Source: Cronobacter condimenti 1330
GTDB lineage: Bacteria; Pseudomonadota; Gammaproteobacteria; Enterobacterales; Enterobacteriaceae
NCBI RefSeq assembly: GCF_001277255.1
Contig: NZ_CP012264.1
Span: 1,302,001 to 1,366,000 of the forward strand
Direction: 5' to 3'
DNA length: 64,000 nucleotides
The position numbers and the translations under genes were made by a program. Position 1 is the stretch's first letter. Every line of letters starts with the position of its first letter. This document shows, piece by piece, positions 58,932 to 64,000 of the stretch. The notes beneath the pieces were generated by a model. The model searched no databases. It saw nothing but the letters and a program-made list of their open reading frames with translations, and was not told the DNA's origin.

Positions 58932-59324
58932 TTACTGGGAGGTGCTGCCAGAAGTGCTCGGGCAGGCGTCGCCAGTACACTGAACGCCGTTGGTGTTGCC
59001 GGAAGTGCTGCTCCCGGTCGCCCCCATTTCACCGCTGGTGCTGTGAGCCGTACCAGACGTGGTGCCTGCAGAGGTGCCCGTGCCGGTATTCACGCCGCTA
59101 TTGGCGGAATTGGTGCCAGAGGTATTGATATTGCTGTTATCAACGCCATTCGGTGCGATGTTTTCTTTTGCGTCAGGCGCTACCTGGCCTGCGCTGGCTG
59201 CGGCGTTAGCAGAACCAGTATCGCCGCCGCTGGTAGAAGAGCCTGAATCGGCGGCAAGCGCCGCGCCGCTGGCCAGAGTCAGAGTGGCGGTCAGAAAGAG
59301 TGAGGTCAGTTTGTTCAGTGTCAT
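58932..59324 (-). CDS. ybgS: Small secreted Ser/Gly/Thr-rich protein YbgS
   Basis: The 130-residue protein has a clear signal peptide ([23 protein letters not shown]). The mature part is low in complexity, rich in Ser, Thr, Gly and Asn, and ends with a Cys pair in [13 protein letters not shown]. coli YbgS shares the signal peptide, the [15 protein letters not shown] block and the C-terminal CKDGRCP pair, but the rest has diverged. The function is unknown. The second ATG (59324) is preferred because AGGAG lies seven bases before it; the ATG at 59330 has only one base. Confidence 0.85.
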   Translation of the reverse strand: MTLNKLTSLFLTATLTLASGAALAADSGSSTSGGDTGSANAAASAGQVAPDAKENIAPNGVDNSNINTSGTNSANSGVNTGTGTSAGTTSGTAHSTSGEMGATGSSTSGNTNGVQCTGDACPSTSGSTSQ

Positions 59325-59648
59325 AATCATGCTCCTGTTCTGGTCGTTATTGCTGGATAACTTCTTCCAACAGTGCACTGCGAAAAAGTTGATCAGCGTG
59401 TGTGTTGCGGTCGAAAAAACCACATCATCGCCAAAAGGCAGTACGTGATTCGGTAAAATGTATAAAACAGAGTGCTAACAGTTAAAAAGTGTAGTCTGGA
59501 TCTCGCTTTACGCTACTTTCTGGCGTTTTTAAGTTAACTTCCAGGAATTTTCCGTGCGAAGTGTAAATGCGTGTTTACACTCATAGCATGACAAGATAGA
59601 TTGAAGGGATTGCATTACAACAAAACTGTAGGGCCTCCTGGAACTATC
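59325..59648. promoter_or_regulatory. Divergent ybgS-aroG control region
   Basis: The 324 bases hold the promoters of both genes and the TyrR box given separately. No further gene was seen. Confidence 0.65.
59562..59579. promoter_or_regulatory. TyrR box upstream of aroG
   Basis: TGTAAA-TGCGTG-TTTACA is a perfect strong TyrR box (TGTAAA-N6-TTTACA), 70 bases before the aroG start. In E. coli, TyrR with phenylalanine or tryptophan represses aroG from a single box at the same place. Confidence 0.92.
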
Positions 59649-60701
59649 ATGACTTATCAGAACGACGATTTACGTATCGAAGGTATCAACGAATTACTCC
59701 CGCCTGTCGCACTCCTGGAAAAATTCCCCGCTACCGAACAAGCTGCTGAGACCGTTTCTGCGGCGCGTCAGGCCATTCATCAGATCCTGCAGGGTGATGA
59801 CGATCGTCTGCTGGTGGTGATTGGTCCATGCTCCATTCACGATCCTGTTGCGGCGAAAGAGTATGCGTCTCGTCTGCTGCCGCTGCGTAAAGCGCTGAAG
59901 AACGAGCTGGAAATTGTTATGCGCGTTTATTTTGAAAAGCCGCGCACGACGGTGGGCTGGAAGGGGCTGATTAACGATCCTCACATGGATAACAGTTTCC
60001 AGATCAACGATGGCCTGCGTATCGCGCGTAAGCTGCTGCTGGAAATTAACGACACCGGTCTGCCGGCCGCAGGCGAATTCCTCGATATGATAACCCCGCA
60101 ATATATGGCTGATTTAATGAGCTGGGGTGCCATCGGCGCACGCACAACAGAATCTCAGGTGCACCGCGAGCTGGCTTCCGGGCTGTCTTGCCCGGTCGGT
60201 TTCAAAAATGGCACTGACGGTACAATCAAAGTCGCTATCGACGCCATCAACGCCGCCAGCGCGCCGCATTGCTTCTTGTCAGTCACCAAGTGGGGCCACT
60301 CAGCTATCGTCAATACCAGCGGCAATGGCGACTGCCATATCATCCTGCGCGGCGGTAAAGAACCGAATTACAGCGCAGCGCATGTGGCCGAGGTTAAAAC
60401 CGGGCTTGAGAAAGCTGGCCTTAAGCCGCAGGTAATGATCGATTTCAGTCATGCCAACTCCAGCAAGCAGTTTAAAAAGCAGATGGAGGTGGGTGCCGAT
60501 GTCTGCGGGCAAATCGCCGGCGGCGAACGCGCCATTATGGGTGTAATGATTGAAAGCCATCTGGTGGAAGGTAATCAGAGCCTTGAGAGCGGCGAACCGC
60601 TGGTGTATGGCAAGAGCGTGACCGACGCTTGCATCGGCTGGGAAGATACCGACGCGATATTGCGCCAGCTTGCCGACGCGGTAAAAGCGCGTCGCGGTTG
60701 A
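59649..60701 (+). CDS. aroG: DAHP synthase, phenylalanine-sensitive
   Basis: The 350-residue class I enzyme condenses phosphoenolpyruvate and erythrose-4-phosphate, the first step of the shikimate pathway. Active-site motifs are VVIGPCSIHDP (metal Cys), RVYFEKPRTTVGWKGL (substrate Arg and Lys), GARTTESQVHRE, and MIDFSHANSSK (metal His). It is called AroG rather than AroF or AroH by overall identity with E. coli AroG and by position. The start at 59649 gives the exact E. coli length. Confidence 0.96.
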   Translation: MTYQNDDLRIEGINELLPPVALLEKFPATEQAAETVSAARQAIHQILQGDDDRLLVVIGPCSIHDPVAAKEYASRLLPLRKALKNELEIVMRVYFEKPRTTVGWKGLINDPHMDNSFQINDGLRIARKLLLEINDTGLPAAGEFLDMITPQYMADLMSWGAIGARTTESQVHRELASGLSCPVGFKNGTDGTIKVAIDAINAASAPHCFLSVTKWGHSAIVNTSGNGDCHIILRGGKEPNYSAAHVAEVKTGLEKAGLKPQVMIDFSHANSSKQFKKQMEVGADVCGQIAGGERAIMGVMIESHLVEGNQSLESGEPLVYGKSVTDACIGWEDTDAILRQLADAVKARRG

Positions 60702-60820
60702 GTTTGCGCAGCGCAATAGCCCTCCGGCATAAAGAAAGCCTCCTCGCTTTCGTAAAGCCGTCTTTTTAGAGCAGGTCGGCGCAGCGTTATCTGCCGTCCG
60801 CCTGTCTCAACGCAATGCCA

Positions 60821-60851
60821 ATAAAAAAGGCGTGGTTCTCACCACGCCTTT
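60821..60851 (-). terminator. Terminator of gpmA
   Basis: On the minus strand AAAGGCGTGG-TGAGAA-CCACGCCTTT is followed by TTTATTG. Confidence 0.9.
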
Positions 60852-60871
60852 CGCACGTTTAAGGTTGCGAA

Positions 60872-61624
60872 TTACTTCGCTTTACCCTGGTTCGCTACCG
60901 CTGCCGCTTTGGCTGCGATCTCGTCAGCGTTACCCAGATAGTAGTGCTTAATCGGTTTGAAGTTCTCGTCAAACTCATAGACCAGCGGTACGCCGGTCGG
61001 GATGTTCAGTTCGAGGATCTCTTCTTCGCTCATGTTGTCCAGATATTTCACCAGCGCACGCAGTGAGTTACCGTGAGCGGCAATAATTACGCGCTCGCCG
61101 CTTTTCAGGCGCGGCAGAATGGTTTCATTCCAGTAAGGAATAACGCGATCGATGGTCAGCGCCAGGCTTTCGGTCAGCGGCAGTTCCTGCTCGGTCAGTT
61201 TCGCATAACGCGGATCATGGCCCGGGAAACGCTCATCGTCTTTGGTCAGCGCAGGCGGAGTCACCGCAAAACCACGACGCCACTGTTTCACCTGATCATC
61301 GCCATATTTCTCAGCGGTTTCCGCTTTGTTCAGGCCCTGCAGCGCACCGTAATGACGCTCGTTCAGTTTCCAGGATTTTTCAACCGGCAGCCAGGCCTGA
61401 TCCAGCCCATCCAGGATGTTCCACAGCGTATGGATGGCACGTTTCAGCACGGAGGTATAAGCAAAATCGAAGCTGTAGCCTTCATCTTTCAGCAGTTTGC
61501 CAGCCGCTTTAGCTTCGCTCACGCCTTTCTCGGACAGATCAACATCGTACCAACCGGTAAAGCGGTTTTCGTTGTTCCACTGGCTTTCACCGTGACGAAC
61601 CAGAACCAGCTTAGTAACAGCCAT
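60872..61624 (-). CDS. gpmA: 2,3-bisphosphoglycerate-dependent phosphoglycerate mutase
   Basis: The 250-residue enzyme interconverts 3- and 2-phosphoglycerate in glycolysis. The phosphohistidine is H11 in [10 protein letters not shown], the second catalytic His is in [12 protein letters not shown], and the acid residue is in [11 protein letters not shown]. Length equals E. coli GpmA. A palindromic Fur-like operator lies just upstream. Confidence 0.97.
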   Translation of the reverse strand: MAVTKLVLVRHGESQWNNENRFTGWYDVDLSEKGVSEAKAAGKLLKDEGYSFDFAYTSVLKRAIHTLWNILDGLDQAWLPVEKSWKLNERHYGALQGLNKAETAEKYGDDQVKQWRRGFAVTPPALTKDDERFPGHDPRYAKLTEQELPLTESLALTIDRVIPYWNETILPRLKSGERVIIAAHGNSLRALVKYLDNMSEEEILELNIPTGVPLVYEFDENFKPIKHYYLGNADEIAAKAAAVANQGKAK

Positions 61625-61650
61625 AGTATTACTCCTTCATAAGCCTGATG

Positions 61651-61669
61651 AATGATAACAGTTATCATT
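61651..61669. promoter_or_regulatory. Fur box upstream of gpmA
   Basis: AATGATAAC-A-GTTATCATT is a perfect 9-1-9 palindrome that fits the Fur 7-1-7 model (TGATAAT-N-ATTATCA) with one symmetrical change per half. It lies 27 bases before the gpmA ATG. E. coli gpmA is known to be Fur-repressed. Confidence 0.82.
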
Positions 61670-61800
61670 ATATTGCCGTGATGAAGCCAGCGGCAACGCT
61701 AAACCTTTAACATAGCGAAAATAGCGGCTCAGTGTAAGGCGGTTGTGAATCGGTCGTGATTTTTTTGTCAGTAACTGGCGGGAATTACAGCAAAATGGCG

Positions 61801-61829
61801 AAAAAAAAGCCCTCTTTGTGAAGAGGGCT
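61801..61829 (-). terminator. Terminator of the gal operon (after galM)
   Basis: On the minus strand AGCCCTCTT-CACA-AAGAGGGCT is followed by seven T. It lies seven bases after the galM stop. Confidence 0.92.
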
Positions 61830-61835
61830 GAAATG

Positions 61836-62876
61836 TCACTGAGGAATAAAGTGATACTGCGTGATGCTCTGGTATTCCTGGTCCGGACGCAAAATGCAAT
61901 CCGGTTGCGGCCATTCCGGGTGATTCGGGCTGTCCGGCAGGAATTCGCTCTCCAGCGCCAGCCCTTGCCAGGCGCTGTAGGTGCCCTGTTCGCGGGCGGG
62001 CGTACCTTCCAGATAGTTACCGGAATAGAATTGCAGCGCAGGCGCAGTCGTATAGACCGTCATTTTGAGCTTTTCATCGCTCGACCAGACGTGCGCTGCG
62101 GGTTGGTTCAGGTCGCCTTTCGCCTCCAGCAGCCAGGCGTGATCGTAACCCTTCACCCGTTTCTGACCGTCGTCTTTTAAGAAATCCTGAGCGATTTTCT
62201 TCGGTTCGCGGAAATCAAACCCGGTACCCGCGACGCCCGCCAGTCCTTCGCGTGGAATGCCTTGCTCATCAACCGGTAAATATTGGTCGGCGAACAGTTG
62301 CAGGCGATGATCGCGCACGTCGTTCTGCTCGCCGTCGAGGTTGAAATAGGCGTGGTTCGTCAGGTTAACCGGGCAGGGCTTATCCACGCGGGCGCGGTAT
62401 TCAATACTGATGCGATTATCTTCCGTCAGACGGAAGTGCGCGGTGGCGCGCAGTTCACCCGGATAACCCTGATCACCATCCTGCGAATCCAGCGTATAAA
62501 GCACTTCCTGTTCGTTCTGGCGCACAATGCGCCAGCGGCGTTTATCAAAGCCCTCCGGCCCGCCATGCAGCTGATTCTCGCCCTGGCTTGGCGTCAGTGA
62601 ATACGTTTCGCCGTCCAGCGTGAAGCGCGACTGCGCGATGCGGTTGGCGTAACGGCCTACTGACGCGCCGAGAAACGCGGTTTGCTCAAGCCAGATTTCC
62701 GGGCTTGGACAGCCCAGCAGCGTTTCACGAACGCTTGCGTCTTTCATCGGGACGCGGGCCGACAGCAGCGTCGCGCCCCAGTCCATGACGGTGACCACCA
62801 TCCCTGCGGCGTTGCGCAAGGTGGAGATACGATACGGCAGCCCATCCGGGGCCAGTTGCGGGGTCTCTTTTAGCAC
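61836..62876 (-). CDS. galM: Galactose mutarotase (aldose 1-epimerase)
   Basis: The 346-residue enzyme interconverts beta- and alpha-galactose before GalK. Catalytic His residues lie in [11 protein letters not shown] and [14 protein letters not shown], and the base Glu in [20 protein letters not shown]. It starts with GTG at 62876 ([11 protein letters not shown] follows), aligning with the E. coli start and lying inside the end of galK, so translation is coupled. The longer ATG start at 62903 is rejected. Confidence 0.95.
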   Translation of the reverse strand: MLKETPQLAPDGLPYRISTLRNAAGMVVTVMDWGATLLSARVPMKDASVRETLLGCPSPEIWLEQTAFLGASVGRYANRIAQSRFTLDGETYSLTPSQGENQLHGGPEGFDKRRWRIVRQNEQEVLYTLDSQDGDQGYPGELRATAHFRLTEDNRISIEYRARVDKPCPVNLTNHAYFNLDGEQNDVRDHRLQLFADQYLPVDEQGIPREGLAGVAGTGFDFREPKKIAQDFLKDDGQKRVKGYDHAWLLEAKGDLNQPAAHVWSSDEKLKMTVYTTAPALQFYSGNYLEGTPAREQGTYSAWQGLALESEFLPDSPNHPEWPQPDCILRPDQEYQSITQYHFIPQ

Positions 62877-64000
62877 AGCCCTGCTCCTTCTGAAGGTTTG
62901 CACACGTAGAACGTTTCTTTAATACCGGTGCGCGCTTCGTACTGCGCTTCGACGGCGGCTTTTACTTCCGGGACGATAGCTTCCGGCACCAGCGCCACGA
63001 CGCAACCGCCGAAGCCGCCGCCCGTCATACGCACGCCGCCTTTTTCACCGATGACCGATTTCACAATCTCTACCAGAGTATCGATCTGCGGAACGGTAAT
63101 TTCAAAGTCGTCACGCATAGAGGCATGAGAGGCGGCCATCAGTTGCCCCATACGAGTGAGATCGCCTTTAGCCAGCGCATCCGCCGCTTCTACCGTGCGG
63201 GCGTTTTCGGTCAGCACGTGGCGTACACGTTTAGCAACCACCGGATCAAGCTCATAGGCCACGGCATTAAACTGATCCAGACTCACATCGCGCAGCGCTT
63301 TTTGCGTAAAGAAACGCGCGCCGGTTTCGCACTGCTCGCGGCGGGTGTTGTACTCGCTGCCGACCAGGGTGCGTTTGAAGTTACTATTGATAATCACCAC
63401 CGCGACGCCCTGCGGCATCGGGACGGCTTTGGTGCCGAGGCTGCGACAGTCGATCAGCAACGCATGATCTTTTTTGCCCAGTGCGGAAATCAGCTGATCC
63501 ATGATGCCGCAGTTACAGCCGACAAACTGGTTTTCCGCTTCCTGACCATTTAGCGCAATCTGTGCGCCGTCGAGCGAAAGATGATAGAGATGGCGGAATA
63601 CGGTGCCAACAGCCACTTCCAGCGATGCTGAAGAGCTTAACCCCGCGCCCTGCGGCACGTTGCCGCTGATTACCAGGTCGGCACCGCCAAAGCTACTATC
63701 GCGCTGCTGCAGGTGTTTCACCACGCCGCGCACATAGTTAGACCACTGCTGGCTGTTGTGCGTCAGGATCGGCTCATCAAGAGAGAACTCGTCGGTTTCG
63801 TTATCGTAATCGGCGGCAATCACGCGCACGCGGCGGTCGTCGCGTTTCGCGCAGCTAATGACCGTCTGATAATCAATCGCGCAGGGCAGCACGAAGCCGT
63901 CATTGTAATCGGTATGCTCGCCGATAAGGTTAACGCGGCCCGGCGCCTGAATATGGGTGGTGGCAGGGTAGCCGAACGCGTCGGCAAACAGGGATTGTGT
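62870..64000 (-). CDS. galK: Galactokinase (5' end outside window)
   Basis: The visible 376 codons begin within the N-terminus at [20 protein letters not shown], so only about six residues are missing compared with E. coli. The GHMP-kinase motifs are complete: [19 protein letters not shown] near the N-terminus, the ATP loop [18 protein letters not shown], the catalytic Asp region [20 protein letters not shown], and the C-terminal [17 protein letters not shown]. It phosphorylates galactose to galactose-1-phosphate (Leloir pathway). It overlaps galM by seven bases. Confidence 0.97.
   Translation of the reverse strand, partial: TQSLFADAFGYPATTHIQAPGRVNLIGEHTDYNDGFVLPCAIDYQTVISCAKRDDRRVRVIAADYDNETDEFSLDEPILTHNSQQWSNYVRGVVKHLQQRDSSFGGADLVISGNVPQGAGLSSSASLEVAVGTVFRHLYHLSLDGAQIALNGQEAENQFVGCNCGIMDQLISALGKKDHALLIDCRSLGTKAVPMPQGVAVVIINSNFKRTLVGSEYNTRREQCETGARFFTQKALRDVSLDQFNAVAYELDPVVAKRVRHVLTENARTVEAADALAKGDLTRMGQLMAASHASMRDDFEITVPQIDTLVEIVKSVIGEKGGVRMTGGGFGGCVVALVPEAIVPEVKAAVEAQYEARTGIKETFYVCKPSEGAGLC

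Overview
The window is chromosomal DNA of a member of the Enterobacteriaceae. Almost every protein can be matched residue by residue, from memory of the families, to its Escherichia coli K-12 counterpart, and the gene order is the E. coli glnS to galK segment. Differences from K-12 point to Cronobacter or a near relative (inference, not proven here). A chitobiase gene lies beside chiP, the mannosylglycerate genes mngRAB are absent between sucD and cydA, and four extra genes lie between pxpA and nei. No phage, insertion sequence, CRISPR array or integron was seen.

Layout. 1-5.4 kb holds the end of glnS, then the chitin-oligosaccharide porin chiP with a perfect ChiX sRNA pairing site, a GH20 chitobiase, and an IprA-like regulator. 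5.6-10.7 kb holds fur with its uof leader ORF, fldA, ybfE, ybfF and seqA-pgm. 10.8-14.7 kb is the inducible ornithine decarboxylase operon speFL-speF-potE, read leftward. 15.0-22.8 kb is the complete kdpFABCDE potassium-uptake operon, also leftward. 23.1-28.96 kb holds ybfA, ybgA, phr, ybgI and the 5-oxoprolinase genes pxpBCA.

28.96-32.5 kb is the main accessory block: a MarR-like regulator divergent from a DUF969-DUF979-DUF2891 operon, inserted between pxpA and nei. Its position beside pxpBCA suggests uptake or processing of 5-oxoproline or related compounds. It is the least characterised system in the window. 32.6-34.8 kb holds nei and gltA.

35.3-45.3 kb is the TCA-cycle block sdhCDAB-sucABCD. 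The sdhB-sucA gap carries a REP-like hairpin, a second hairpin and an ERIC element nested inside an older inverted repeat. After a 0.9 kb AT-rich regulatory gap come cydABX-ybgE, encoding bd oxidase, and ybgC-tolQRA-tolB-pal-cpoB, encoding the envelope-constriction machine.

55.2-55.8 kb is a tRNA array (Lys, Val, Lys, Lys, Lys). 56-64 kb holds nadA-pnuC, zitB, ybgS, aroG, gpmA and the 3' part of the gal operon (galK, cut by the window edge, and galM). Recognisable operators include those for NadR, TyrR, Fur, FNR and KdpE.
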